Shown here piece after piece: positions 36,277 through 47,391 of a stretch of DNA of 64,000 nucleotides. The notes beneath the pieces are model-generated. The model ran no database searches. It worked only from the letters and a program-made list of their open reading frames with translations, and was not told the DNA's origin. A program made the translations under genes and the position numbers. The stretch lies in NCBI GenBank assembly GCA_023897205.1, contig JAHWDD010000003.1:4839665-4903664 (forward strand), read 5' to 3'. The number at the start of each line of letters is the position of its first letter. The stretch's first letter is position 1. The stretch is from Exophiala sp. HKRS030 (lineage: Eukaryota > Ascomycota > Eurotiomycetes > Chaetothyriales > Herpotrichiellaceae).

Positions 36277-36870
36277 TGCCTATTATTGTCCAAGGCACTG
36301 ACTAACTTTCAATTATGGAAAGCTCGGAGAGTCACTGGTAGCTCTCCTGCTTTTCCGCCTTTTCGTTTGTCTTATTACCCGATGATCGAGTGTCGGGATG
36401 AAGTTCAGCCCTGAATCTGAAAGATTGTTGCCTAGAGGCACACGGAATACCAAGGAGGTAGGATTGTCTGGGGAGCCTCGCCTATCCTCCATTGTGGAGT
36501 CGTCCGTAGCACAAGCGAAGTTATCTAGCGGCTTGCTCCTTAGATAGCCAAGATAGGAGTTTTCGTATTCCCCATGGATCGCACAATTAAGACACCACAC
36601 CGCCCGTGTAGCAAGAGTTATCTATTGAAAAGTTTTGAAAGGACAAAGTGTGATCAAGATTAGGCGAAAACTAATTAATGTACGGGTGTTTTGGGTTACT
36701 TTTCTACTCGTTGGTTGGCCAGGTCCTCGTCGCTAAAAGTCAATATTTATCAATGAATGTACGAGCCACCATGCCATCAACCAGACAAAACTAATCGTGT
36801 ATCCTGAATCATGCCTCGTTAAGCCATTGATTTCCCTGTACGGGAAGAATCCCTCTTGTTGTTATCAAAT
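36277..36870. other. intergenic between two minus-strand genes
   Basis: It holds the acetyltransferase promoter and the 3' end of the lipase gene lies to its right. No gene supported. Confidence 0.55.
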
Positions 36871-39800
36871 TTAATCTTCACAAACTCCCTTCTCCAGTAG
36901 TGCCAGCGCAGCCTCGTATCGTCCTGGACTGTGATCGCCGAACATGTCTCTTCCAAATCTCAATTCTCCAAATCTAGTTTCAACATCTCGAATCAACTTC
37001 AATTGCACTCGCGTGGCCGGTCTACCGAGAGCACGATAGAGCTTCTCAGTACGGTCATCCTTAGAATCATCGGGACCAAATACGGCTTCCCTTGCCACAT
37101 CAGGATCAAGCCGGTCAAATACTCGGCTCGTCTCGACGACAAAGATCTCGCCAGGTGGAACAAGTTTATCATTGACCATGGCCGCTCGAAGGGTCTTCAG
37201 GGCAGACCATGCCCAAGTGTCCTCACCGAGTCCGTCCCCAGCCACATTTGCAGGTGGTGGCGGGCCTTTTGAGTTATTGTAGAAAGACGACGCAACAGCA
37301 TCTTTAATGCGTTGCCAGACACGACTTTTGAGTGCTCCAAAAGCGTCACTGGTATCCGTCTTCAGGTGAAGAGCCACGGTACGGAAGTCGTGTAGAATCC
37401 CAAGTGAGAGGCAAGGCACAATGTCTGCGTTGTTGACAATCGTGGTGATTAGGCCACGTGTGGCTTTGCGTAAGAGTTCTGACACACAGGCTGGCGTTCC
37501 ATATGCATAAACATGAATCGGTCGTCCTGGGGAAGTGTTATAGGAGGTATGTAGTCTGTAAAGTGGCCGGTATTCGAACGTTGAGTGAGTAGCTTTGGCG
37601 GGCTACTTGTGACAAATCCAGTCTTAGATTCATCATTGGCGGGTTCCGAGATTAAGATAGCCAAAACAGCAGCAACAGCACCGCCGAGGGAATGTCCGCA
37701 AAGAACCAGTCCATAGTCAGGATATTGCTCCAATGTTGCACGAATTGTGGCCATTATCCGACTGCCATTCCCGCCTAAGAGTCGTCTGGCAGAGGCATGT
37801 ATGCCTTTATGTACCTTGTACCGTTGACCTTGCCATAGAATATCGTCGTAATCACATGTCATGTCGGTTAGTACATCTTCAAACCCCAGTGTCCCGCGAC
37901 ATGTCAAAACTACAGCTTTGGAGTCATCGTCAATTGAAATGAAGTGTATCAGTGGCGAAATAGCTGATGGAGACCAGTCAGTGTTACCAGTGACACCTTT
38001 GGGATCAAAGAACGACGACAATAAAATGGTGTGTGGGGGTAGTCCAGTATGAGAAGAGAAGGAGTCGTGCTCATGATGAACATCGAGTGTCATGAGCTCT
38101 GTCGACTTCCGCAGTTGTTCCTCGCTTGAGTTCAGACCCATCACTCGAAGGAAGTTTGAGCCATAAGAAGCTGATGCAAATCGAGAAAACCGACGGACTG
38201 TCCTTACAAGATGACGATCTGGAAAGATGCCCGGAACCTTGCCTTCCGTTGCGAGGGCATTCAGTATATTGTGGTCCTCATAAATTGACTTTCGTGGTAA
38301 CGGAATTTTCGGTGCCAGAATAATGGCCTCATGGGAATCTTTGGTTGCCATAGAATAAAGACTAGGAACGAACGATTTCGAGCGACGATGGTGCATGGTG
38401 CTAGTCGGACCCTCGACTCTTGTATCAGCCTCTTTTAGTGATAATGCGAGCTCCGACTTTGTCTGCGTAAGCCCACTGACGATGCGAGTATGGGTACGTG
38501 TGAATGTTGGTGATCCAGGGCGACTCTCGATTGAATGTACTGAATATGTCTCTGTGGTTTGTGAAACGGACGAATCCCTTCTCCGATTCTGGACGGCAAA
38601 ATAGCTAGCTGCTGACTCTTGATGGGCCGTTCGGTACAAGCTTGGACTGGTCATCGGCGTATGACCATGACTTAACGTTGTGAAGGCTTTTCGTGGAGTC
38701 GTGTCTCCTCTGGCAGCAGACGAACCTCGCTTCCTGGGTTCGCTGACAGGGGATGCGGATAACGTCTTCGGTTGGAAGTCTGCCCTACGAATATCCTTGA
38801 TGGCCGTTGAAGACTGGCTTGGACTCAATGACTTCAGTGCTTTTTTAAGAACACCACCCTTGTCGTTCTTGTCTGCCGGCGGGAGCTTCTTCTTGTGAGT
38901 TTTATTGATCAAAGGAATGTGACTAGATAGCTTCGTATTTGAAGAGGACCTGCGTTCGAGGACAACAGGCCTACGACTCTTTTTCTCGTTTGCATTGACA
39001 CCTGTTGGTATGGGCTTTGAACGTGGTGGGGATGGGGTTGCTTGAATGGACTCTTGTTGTTGTTCAGAGTCACTGAAACTAGACGGTTCAATCGTGATTG
39101 GCTCATCTGCGATAGAAATCCTTTTGGAAACAGTGTTCATCTCCAACAAATCCTCAGGCTCGGCTTTGTCATTCAGGTCCTCACATATGTTGTCATGACT
39201 CGTGAGTCGCAGTTGATCGACAGTTGGCATTTCAGTAGAGCTCGAACGCTTCAAAGCAGTTCGGAAAATCACAGTCTGCCGCGGACCACCACGTGCTTCC
39301 CCTTTGTTATCCTCTCCATGATTCAGTCTTTCAGCAACCATTACTGTACCAGGTGGTGGTTCAATATGAGCCGTATCTGCATCGTAGATATCGACCTTGA
39401 TGGTCTTTGCAGTGATGGTCTCGGAAGTGATTACAGCTCGAGCTCCGGGAGGCAATTGTTTCTCAATGAGATCTCGGATCTCCTCTTCTGAAAGGTGGGT
39501 CTGATTCTCTGGGGATGCAGAAAGAGCTTGGACGTCGTGAAGAGTACCTCTTTCTACGGCTTCAAAATCGTCATCGCCGTCGGGAGAACCGAACGTCATC
39601 GTAGGTCCTCCGGATGCACCATGAATATTGACCATGCCCTTTTTTCTGGTACCAACAACATCCGCTCTGAAGCCTCTGTCGTCGATGACTGCGTCCCAAA
39701 CTGTTTCCTCACCGCCCGCATCCCTGAAGTCCAGTTGTGTTTTTCGCCTGCCCCAGCGTTGTAGCAAGACAAAGCCAATTGTTCCCGTGATGAGATCTAG

Positions 39801-40449
39801 GTAAGAGACGATTTCCCCCTGTTCCCAGCTTCGGGTCTGTTGAGTTCATCCCTGATCAAAGTGATGATGGCAGCCACAGCGCGGGATGATTCTGTCTGTC
39901 CCAATACAGCATTGAGGGTTGACAAGCCTTGTATGGAAAGGCCGGAAATGGAATTTAAGGAGGCTTCTGTCAAAAAGAAACTTGCGGAGGCAATGAAAGA
40001 AGCCGTCGATATGGTTGTGTACAAGGCAGATATCTGGGGAGTTTTAGCCATGGGGAAATTTGTAGCACCAGACGTCTAGAAGAACGTACGCTTCTTTCGA
40101 GAAGATTTTCTGCCTCTGCTCTTCCCACTTCACCATTGCTTCGATATGATACATCCCTCCCGGCGGCGACCAAGACACTCTCTAGTACACTACGACTCAC
40201 CGAGAGGGTCTTGAGGGTGGCTTCTCTCGTGGCGTAGAGGCCCCATCCCCCTACCTTAGTGCCAGCGCGAACGTAGAAGGAAGTTATGCCGGTGATGCCA
40301 CTTACAATGGCGGCAGCGGGCGCAGGAAGAAGAGTTCTGCCTTGAGGAGGATGAGGGAGAATGATGCCATTTTCGTGTTCTCCAGACCTGTCACTGAGTG
40401 GATCATCATCTTTGTCTTTTTCAGTCTCATGATCCGAAGTCCAAAACAT
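36871..40449 (-). CDS. sn-1-specific diacylglycerol lipase-like class 3 lipase (frame broken once)
   Basis: Large membrane-associated lipase of the DAGL type, expected to release fatty acid from the sn-1 position of diacylglycerol. Exons: 40449-40090, 40033-37607 and 37526-36871; introns GTACGT...CCCAG and GTAGCC...CCCAG. Hydrophobic N-terminal segments (near 35-60, 121-150 and after the break, IVSYLDLITGTIGFVLL) suggest several membrane helices. A long disordered serine-rich region with predicted phosphosites follows, then the alpha/beta-hydrolase core: LVLCGHSLGGAVAAVLA (nucleophile Ser), HVYAYGTPACVS, NNADIVPCLS (acid Asp) and a C-terminal FGDHSPGRYEAAL (likely His). At 39815-39819 (CCCCC on the plus strand) the frame shifts between ELNRPEAGNRG and EIVSYLD. 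Exon lengths total 3n+2, so one missing base explains it; the intended protein is about 1147 residues. The N-terminal exon boundary is less certain. Confidence 0.87.
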
Positions 40450-41384
40450 GTTGCTGCGGTAGCAGTTGTGAGGCTTTTAACCAAGTGGACGATTGAGAAA
40501 GGACATTCAACGTTGAGGTAGCGGTGAAGGCCATGTAGGGATCGAATCGCAGGCAGAATTCTAGAGGCGAAAAGGTAGAGAGAGACGGTTGAGATGGGAT
40601 ATGCAAGGTACGCGTCGGGTTCCTGGCATTAGAGCCATGCCAATCATATTGAAAGGTGACAGACAAGAATGATGGCTCAAAGGCTCTGTGTACATTTACA
40701 TGGATGGCACCAGCAGACCACGACCAGATGTCCGAAGCCGAAAAGCCAAATGTGAACGTGGTTGTTGTGGATCCAATCGGTTAATGACGTTTTCACATGT
40801 TCGGAATTTTGGACTTTTGGCACACCTTATGTAGACATCAACACGCTCTTTGTTGCCTGATAGACAGTAAGCTCGAACGGACATGATCGAGATCTAAACC
40901 TATCCTGTTTACATGTATTAGGTACGATGGATAGGCTGAGTGGTCCATGCATGCTTGACCAGGGAAGGGGATTTTGGGAATGATGAAGGGCTGAGCGCGA
41001 AATATACTTTGTCTGACACGGACGTTTTTGTGGTATTGTCGCGCTTTGAGGGGCGATCTCCATGTATCTTCTACATCTTTCCAACCCTGCTTTTGGTCAG
41101 ACCGAAAGGCTCAAAAATGATGGCGATCCCTGCTTCTGTCCCTTTATCTCTCATTATCACATGTCTGGATGGCCATCTCTATCCTATCAACCTGACACAC
41201 GCCCAAAGGTCAGAGACGACCAATCCTTGCTCTTCAAATACCAAGTATTGCCTCCTAGCCACCGTTATTCGCACATGTCATCACATCTGGCTTGGCCCCT
41301 TTCAACTTGTCGCAGCCTTAGTGGTTGTTGACTGACAGAGCCACCTCAACCAAAGGACGATACCATGTGCCATCCACAGATTGC
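40450..41384. other. intergenic between lipase and dehydrogenase genes
   Basis: Promoter side of the lipase gene and 3' side of the dehydrogenase gene. No supportable gene; an additional 5' exon of the lipase could lie in the first 200 bp. Confidence 0.5.
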
Positions 41385-42683
41385 TCACTTATGCTTGGCT
41401 GAGATGAGGATCTTGATATGGTGATCTCGATTGTTCAGCAACTCCTCGAATCCCTTGGTCACCGTGTCTTCCAGATTAATCTTGCTGGTAATCATCTTCT
41501 CATATCCCTTCATTCTTCCTGATGTCCCACAGTTAGTTCATCCTCATTCATATGGCCATTCAACTCACCTTGAGAAAGCAGCTCCAGGACATCGTTGAAG
41601 TCTTCAGACGTGTATCCCAAAGATACTTTCAAACTCAGCTCCTTCTTAAGGAAGTCCAGGAACGGGACGACCATCTAAGTCATGATTATCAGCAATCCTT
41701 GACCAGGCATGCTTCGAATTCTTTGACAACGTACCGGTTTCTCCCAAATAGCTAAATTTATTATGATACCACTGTGATCCAAGGCATCAGCACCAGCATC
41801 CAATCCTGCTTGTACACCCGCACAATCGAACACAATATCCACTCCTTTGCCGTTGGTCAGATCTCGACATCTGTCGCCCACACTCTCCGTTCTGGGGTCA
41901 ATAACTGCTTCGACCAATTCCGATGTCTGCTCTCTCCGGATTTTTGTAGGTTCGCTGATAAATATTCTTCTCGCGCCATAGGCCCGAAGACTGAAAATGA
42001 GCGCGTACCCAACAGGGCCGCCACCAGTGATCAGCACATCTTTGGTGGGAAAGTCGTTGAATCCGGATGTCTTGACCGCATGGAGACCTACCGTCAATGG
42101 TTCAACCATGGCCGCACAATCTAGGGGTACATTGTCAGGCAGGGTGAGGACCTGACTTTCATTTACCGCAACATAATGAGCCAACCCACCAGAACCGTGC
42201 ACTCCGACATATGAGAATTCTTGACATCCTTGTTCCTTCCCTATTTGACATGGTCGACACGAGTTGCACAAGAATCTAGGGTCGACAATCACGCCCATAC
42301 CCTTCTTCAGCCTCGGGTCGGTAGGCTCGGTTACAATGCGACCAGATATCTCATGTCCCAATGTCAAAGGTAGGGTTTCTCCCGTTGTATTGTTCTTCAC
42401 ACCTGGCTGTGGCATCATCCTTGGTCCTAGGAGGGCTTTGTTACTTTCATATGTCATTGACAGCCATGCTGTGTGCCACAAGATGGTTGCGAGCGAGCAT
42501 GGATTTTGCTGGGGTGCAAGACTTGCCCAAAACATATTCATGGAGATCGCTCCCGCAAATCCCACACCATTCAACCTCGATCAATACTTGGCCGGGACCA
42601 GCCTTTGGCACTGGTACATCATCAACTCGGATATCCTTCTTTCCATAGAAGCGAGCAGCCTTCATCGTCGCGGCTATTGCCAT
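41385..42683 (-). CDS. Zinc-dependent medium-chain alcohol dehydrogenase (butanediol/sorbitol dehydrogenase-like)
   Basis: NAD(P)-linked oxidoreductase of the MDR superfamily. Exons: 42683-42527, 42426-41735, 41674-41569 and 41518-41385; 362 residues with all phases consistent. Motifs: catalytic-zinc region CGICGSDLHEY and GHEISGRI; structural-zinc cysteines CNSCRPCQIGKEQGC; nucleotide fold ITGGGPVG; C-terminal EKMITSKINLED. The first intron (42427-42526) has donor GCAAGT and acceptor CCTAG and restores HEYVLG|PRMMP; no GT donor gives the right phase, so it is best read as GC-AG. The set of motifs resembles (R,R)-butanediol dehydrogenase and related polyol dehydrogenases; the substrate is not determined. 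An in-frame ATG at 42665 is an alternative start. Confidence 0.9.
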
Positions 42684-43557
42684 CTTTGCCAGAGTGTTCT
42701 ACTCGTTGTTGTTGTTGTATTTGTTCCTGTGGATGTCCCGTGGTGAACGTATCGGATCGACGTCGCTGAACCCTATTCTAGAACTCAAGTACAAAACAGC
42801 AGTTACTTGATCCACGCAGAAGGTCACATATAGCACTGGCCTTGGCTATTGACTACAATTTTGTATGTTGCGAGTCAGGTAGTAAATATATCAGTCAACA
42901 AACTCTGACATACTGACTAAATGCTCTCTCCTCAACTGTGAAGCGAACAGAGGGTGCGCTCTTGCCTTGAATATTTATATTGATACCGTGTGCATTACAG
43001 CCATAGTCCAAACTCACAACAACTCGGTGGTGTCCTCGATATTTCGGAGCCGGTAGCACTAATGATTGTGTTGTAAGTAAACTGTCACTCCGCACAACCC
43101 CGCAGAAATATATCAACCTCGGCCATCATACTAACTAATGGTAACGAGTAGTGTGGAGATCGAAACCTTGCATTTCGGTCCCACTTGGTTTCATGAGACA
43201 GACTCTGTTGCTGTGCATCTTGCTTCGTGATTTCGAAGTGGAAATTGTGGTCGAATCGACGTCCTTTACAATCCCAGAAGAGCACCTTCAACCCTCTCGG
43301 TCGAGAATGAGTTGTCGAGATGACTAAGGCGGTCAGGCGAGCAAGTTGCTGATTGGTCTGAGCATCGGAACCGGCACTAGAAACTCCCGAATCACGACGT
43401 CTTCCGCGAACCAAAAGGTCGGGAGATGGTTGACGACATGAAGATTACGCTTCTGATTAGAAATGTTACTGGAGCCTCACCTCCTCAAACACAATCATGC
43501 AGTGGACGTAATTAGCACCAGGTAGGTAGCTAACGATGCCCTCGATAAGTACCTGAC
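42684..43557. other. divergent promoter region with an unrecognised minus-strand open frame
   Basis: Between dehydrogenase (-) and monooxygenase (+). A minus-strand frame at 43085-43414 (109 codons) has arginine-rich and ordinary composition, but no recognised domain and no convincing intron-joined extension. It could be a short gene or chance. Confidence 0.4.
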
Positions 43558-43626
43558 ATGAATTACGCTGTTGCCAATCCAAGCCAGAAGTCCAAACCAC
43601 CAGCTGCGGAAACCCCGAACGGCATC

Positions 43627-44799
43627 ATGAGTCAAAAACCAATTCTCATCTCCGGCGCTGGCCTCGCATCTCTCCTCCTTGCACGTTCTCTACTTCGTTC
43701 ACATATTCCCTTCCAAATCTTCGAACGCGATGCGTCACTCAGCTTCCGCGGACAAGGGTACCGGCTTCGACTATCCACCGAAGGTCTCGATGCAATCGAA
43801 TCCGTCCTCGATCCGCCTGCATTCCAACGCTTCTGGGATCGATGCGGCAAAACAGGTGGCAGTGGCTTTGTCGGTTTCGACGCAATCACAGGTGAAATCT
43901 TTGAGCAACACACATCAAGTGAGAACCTCAATTCGAGGGATGGAAGGATTGTAGGTATCGCAAGAGGAGACATGAGGCGCTTGTTTCTCGAAGGATGTGA
44001 AGAGTTTGTGCATTTCAACAAATACGTCAAGGGGTACGAATTGACGGGTGATGGGGTTCGAGCTATCTTTGCTGACGGCACGAAGTCCGTCGAAGGATCT
44101 CTTCTTGTTGGAGGCGAAGGTATAAATTCTAGTGTGGCCAAGCAAGTATCCGGCGGTCGGATCAAGGTATACGACCTGGGAGCTCGAGGTATCCATGGCC
44201 AGGCGCCAACTACAGCCTTCAAGGGCTTGGGTGAGGGTGTTTTCCGAATCGTCGATGAGTCAAACCCTGGTGGTCGAGTGTCCATAATCACCAATGTGCG
44301 TCCAAATGACATGGATGATCCAAAAGTCGAATTTGGCTGGACCATGATCGGTGTTCCCGGTGTCATCAAGGCGCCTAACGATGACTACACGATCGTCGGC
44401 AAGATAGCAGCAGATATTGCCAAGTCTTTGACGAAAGACTGGAATCCTCGTTTCAGGCCTCTATTCGACCATATGAACGAGGGAGAATCTGCCTTTTGGA
44501 AAATCACTTGTTCTTCACCGAGTGGCGTACCGGAATGGCCAAACGAGCCTCGTGTGACGGTCATTGGGGATGCTGCTCATTCCATGACTCCAGCTGGCGG
44601 TATAGGCGCCAATACTGCCGTTCGTGATTCCGCGTTATTGGGGAAACTGTTAGGGGAAGCTGGTGGCTATAAAGAGGGTGTGACGGCTGCCTACGAAAAG
44701 GATATGAGAGTATATGCCAGCCAAGCTGTTGCAACAAGCTACGGTACGGCGACAAAGTCATTCAACGTCGAAATCGACGATTCTACTCCGACAGTTTAG
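43627..44799 (+). CDS. FAD-dependent monooxygenase (class A flavoprotein)
   Basis: Single-exon aromatic-ring-hydroxylase-like enzyme (PHBH/salicylate hydroxylase fold) expected to use FAD and NAD(P)H. 390 residues from the ATG at 43627. The N-terminal Rossmann motif PILISGAGLASLLLARSL binds FAD ADP; the RGDMRRLF segment and C-terminal VIGDAAHSMTPAGGIGANTAVRDS (GD motif contacting the ribose) complete the FAD site. An in-frame ATG at 43558 would add 23 residues rich in Pro/Ala/Ser; 43627 is chosen because it puts the Rossmann beta strand at the usual distance from the N terminus. The substrate is unknown. It is divergent from the alcohol dehydrogenase; a shared pathway is possible but unproven. 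Confidence 0.88.
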   Translation: MSQKPILISGAGLASLLLARSLLRSHIPFQIFERDASLSFRGQGYRLRLSTEGLDAIESVLDPPAFQRFWDRCGKTGGSGFVGFDAITGEIFEQHTSSENLNSRDGRIVGIARGDMRRLFLEGCEEFVHFNKYVKGYELTGDGVRAIFADGTKSVEGSLLVGGEGINSSVAKQVSGGRIKVYDLGARGIHGQAPTTAFKGLGEGVFRIVDESNPGGRVSIITNVRPNDMDDPKVEFGWTMIGVPGVIKAPNDDYTIVGKIAADIAKSLTKDWNPRFRPLFDHMNEGESAFWKITCSSPSGVPEWPNEPRVTVIGDAAHSMTPAGGIGANTAVRDSALLGKLLGEAGGYKEGVTAAYEKDMRVYASQAVATSYGTATKSFNVEIDDSTPTV

Positions 44800-45756
44800 A
44801 TATAGATAGATATAGAGGACGATGTTAGATAGGAAATCCTGGTGAAGGGATCGTTCTTCACAACCTCATCGTCAAACAGCAGCCAGGCGACGTTCCCACG
44901 AGGAAGAATAGATTAATTTCAAAGTTGCATGGCACAGATGGATTGGATTGAATCTCTCGCTTCCTACCTTGACGTTGGCTGTCGCTAATGACTCGCAAAT
45001 TCAAGTTCACAATCTTTAGGGTCGCTGTAACTTCACCTGAACTCTCGTGGCCTTTCCATTTCAAATTTCTGCCGGGCAACTCACGTCCAGCATCAGCGAA
45101 TCAACATTCATTCGCACGATATACTACACAATTCTTGTGATTCACGAGAGTAGTCGACAGTTGTGATTGAGGACTGCCACCAAGCCAAAAGCGGTACAAA
45201 GTTCATTCATGGTCAGCCCAGTGTCGTTTGTTAAAATAATTTAAGTCGGACACGTATATAAAAATAGAAATCACATGAATTCCTGTGAGTCAACTGGCCG
45301 ACCACGGCTGGCACCGTGTGGCACCTACCTGGAGAGGATAACAAAGCCATTCGTCAGACCATTGTTTGCTTCAAACAGGCAGCCACTGCATCCGGCTTAG
45401 TGGAGAAGTCACGTGTATGACGGCCCACCCACGGCTTTTGCCTTTCAGAGGCGATGCTCTTCAAATCGTGAATAAATCGTGAATTTCGGTCCTTCATGAT
45501 TCTTGACTTTCACATACAATCACAATCCTTCACGCCTGGGGTGACGAGGTAGTAAGAGATCATCTGGCACTTGATTCGAAAAATTCCAACGATTCTTGTT
45601 AACCACTTTCTTTTCTCTCTACTGCGACTTCTCGACTTTTCACTACTTGGGTTGTTTAGGTCAGCGGGACAAATCTTGGGACCAAAGGACTCCGACAGAA
45701 TTCGGAATCCCTTATACAAAACACAACATCACACCAGCCTCGACTGGACAGCCAAA
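44800..45756. other. intergenic upstream of the Mex67-like gene
   Basis: No gene supported. It includes a GATATA-rich run right after the monooxygenase stop and a CACGTG word near 45411. A reading frame runs into the next gene from 45571, but the chosen start is 45757. Confidence 0.5.
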
Positions 45757-47070
45757 ATGTCGCTCGCCAATCGGATAACGAACGGCAACGCCAATGACTC
45801 GACACATCAAATCGCAGTCAAAGGATGGACAAGTAGTAAATTGGCCTCCAACAAGGATCAAGGCGTAGAAGCCCTTCTTGGATTCTTGGAAAAGAAAGCA
45901 GGCCGGCCACTGTTACAACATCGACGAGCAGGGCAGACTGTATTAATCATCACCGTCAACTCACACGACAAAGACCGCTTTTATCATCTCAACGGCTTTA
46001 CATTTGCCGGGGCGAGTCTGATATTGGAGGAAGCACGGGCACCAGGAAATCGATCGCACAATCAACATCCAGGCGATGGTCGATATTCAAATCAATCTCA
46101 TAACCAACATTCCAACAGCGACGGTCGATACTCAAATCAATCTTCACAATCTCACAATTCGCCGTTCGCATCACAACCACCACGGGGACCTAGGACACAA
46201 AATCAACACACAAAACCAAACAATGCCGCAACATCAGAAGCGGAAAATCTCATCATCTCCATCATCCGAGCTCGATACAATGCCGGTGACAAACATCTCG
46301 TTCTCAACGCTTTAACCGTCGACCCTCTCATCACAAATTCCGAATTAGTCAACTCTCCACCAGACAAAGTCTGGAAATCAATCTTTGCAATGTGCGAAAG
46401 AAGCGTGTGGGAAACTCCTTCAAAACGACGAGAATCCGTCACAAGTGTCAGTCTACGTGACGACAACATCACTTCAGTCAAAGAAATATTAAATCTATCA
46501 AGTGTCTTCCCTACTATTCAAAATCTCGACCTGGCAGGCAATCAAATCCCCAGTCTAGAAGAAATGCGGTTTTGGAAAAACCAATTCCGAGACCTAGAAC
46601 ACATCATCCTCACTGGAAATCCCGTCGCCTTGGATCCAAACACATTACCAACTCTCATCAAATGGTATCCAAAACTCAAACTATACAACGGCGAGCCCAT
46701 CACCCAAGCTCAAGCCCAAATCCCGCTGTCCCAACCCATCAACAACCTCGTCAATTCCACAATTCAACCATCATCATCCACACCACAAATACAATTACAA
46801 TTACAACCACAACAACCCGAACCGACCGCATCCCATCCAGAATTCCCACCTGGCTCAACATTCGGCCTTCCTCAAGAAGGCAAATCGGCCGAGCAACTAC
46901 AACGCGAACAAATGGGCCTCCAGTTCTCCTTCGAGACACGCCTGAAAATGCAATGGGTCGAGAACTGCCTCACCGCCAACAACTGGGACTATGCGGCCGC
47001 GATCCAGAACTTCCAAACTCTCCGCGCTGCAAATCAGATCCCCCCAGAGGCTTATATCGCCGGCGTCTAG
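45757..47070 (+). CDS. Mex67/TAP-like protein lacking the NTF2-like domain
   Basis: Resembles the mRNA export receptor Mex67 (NXF1/TAP). Single exon, 437 residues from ATG 45757 (in-frame ATG 45571 would add 62 residues that do not resemble the family). Order seen: an RNP-like domain (about 15-95, IAVKGWTSSKLASNKDQGVE...LIITVNSHDKDRFYHLNGFTFAGASLILEEA); a Q/N/H/S-rich linker (about 95-155); a leucine-rich-repeat domain (about 195-305, SVSLRDDNITSV...IQNLDLAGNQIPSL...LEHIILTGNPV...KLKLYNGE); a short Q/P/S-rich linker (about 305-380); and a C-terminal TAP-C/UBA-like domain (about 385-430, METRLKMQWVENCL-type helix then NNWDYAAAIQNFQTLR). The NTF2-like domain that pairs with Mtr2, normally between LRR and TAP-C, has no counterpart. 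The reading frame is intact. It could be a diverged paralog or the sole Mex67 gene; the rest of the genome would tell. Confidence 0.85.
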   Translation: MSLANRITNGNANDSTHQIAVKGWTSSKLASNKDQGVEALLGFLEKKAGRPLLQHRRAGQTVLIITVNSHDKDRFYHLNGFTFAGASLILEEARAPGNRSHNQHPGDGRYSNQSHNQHSNSDGRYSNQSSQSHNSPFASQPPRGPRTQNQHTKPNNAATSEAENLIISIIRARYNAGDKHLVLNALTVDPLITNSELVNSPPDKVWKSIFAMCERSVWETPSKRRESVTSVSLRDDNITSVKEILNLSSVFPTIQNLDLAGNQIPSLEEMRFWKNQFRDLEHIILTGNPVALDPNTLPTLIKWYPKLKLYNGEPITQAQAQIPLSQPINNLVNSTIQPSSSTPQIQLQLQPQQPEPTASHPEFPPGSTFGLPQEGKSAEQLQREQMGLQFSFETRLKMQWVENCLTANNWDYAAAIQNFQTLRAANQIPPEAYIAGV

Positions 47071-47391
47071 TTAGGGCGATAGGAGGTTAAACGGGCGGGC
47101 GACTTTCAAAGTCCGAACTTTGAAACAAACAATCAGACAGACAGACAGACACTGGTGTTGGAATCTTCAAAGTGTATACATGCATAAAACTTCTGTGTAT
47201 TCCTGTCATTTTGTCTACCATGACATGAACAAGCGGAAAAGCCCCTCAGCTAGCGTTGATAGGATTGTATTAGTTAGTCAAAATCAAACAAGAAAATCAA
47301 ACAATTAAATCAAATCAAATCATTTCTGGCCAGACTCTTGAAGGCTAGGAGTCCAGATGTATCCCGTTTCCCTCCAATGACCCATGAGCGA
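47071..47391. other. convergent intergenic spacer
   Basis: 3' regions of the Mex67-like gene (+) and the pseudogene (-). AT-rich, with the (CAGA)n run described separately. No gene. Confidence 0.6.
47134..47152. repeat. CAGA tetranucleotide microsatellite
   Basis: About 4.5 tandem CAGA units in the 3' region of the Mex67-like gene. Confidence 0.8.

Noticed and set aside
43085..43414. minus-strand 109-codon frame as a gene
   Set aside because: No recognised domain, no consistent intron-joined extension, and it lies in a divergent promoter region; left as unresolved in the interval note.
34682..44799. a secondary-metabolite gene cluster (acetyltransferase, dehydrogenase, FAD monooxygenase)
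   Set aside because: The genes are 5-7 kb apart, separated by a large lipase gene, and no backbone synthase, transporter or pathway regulator lies among them.
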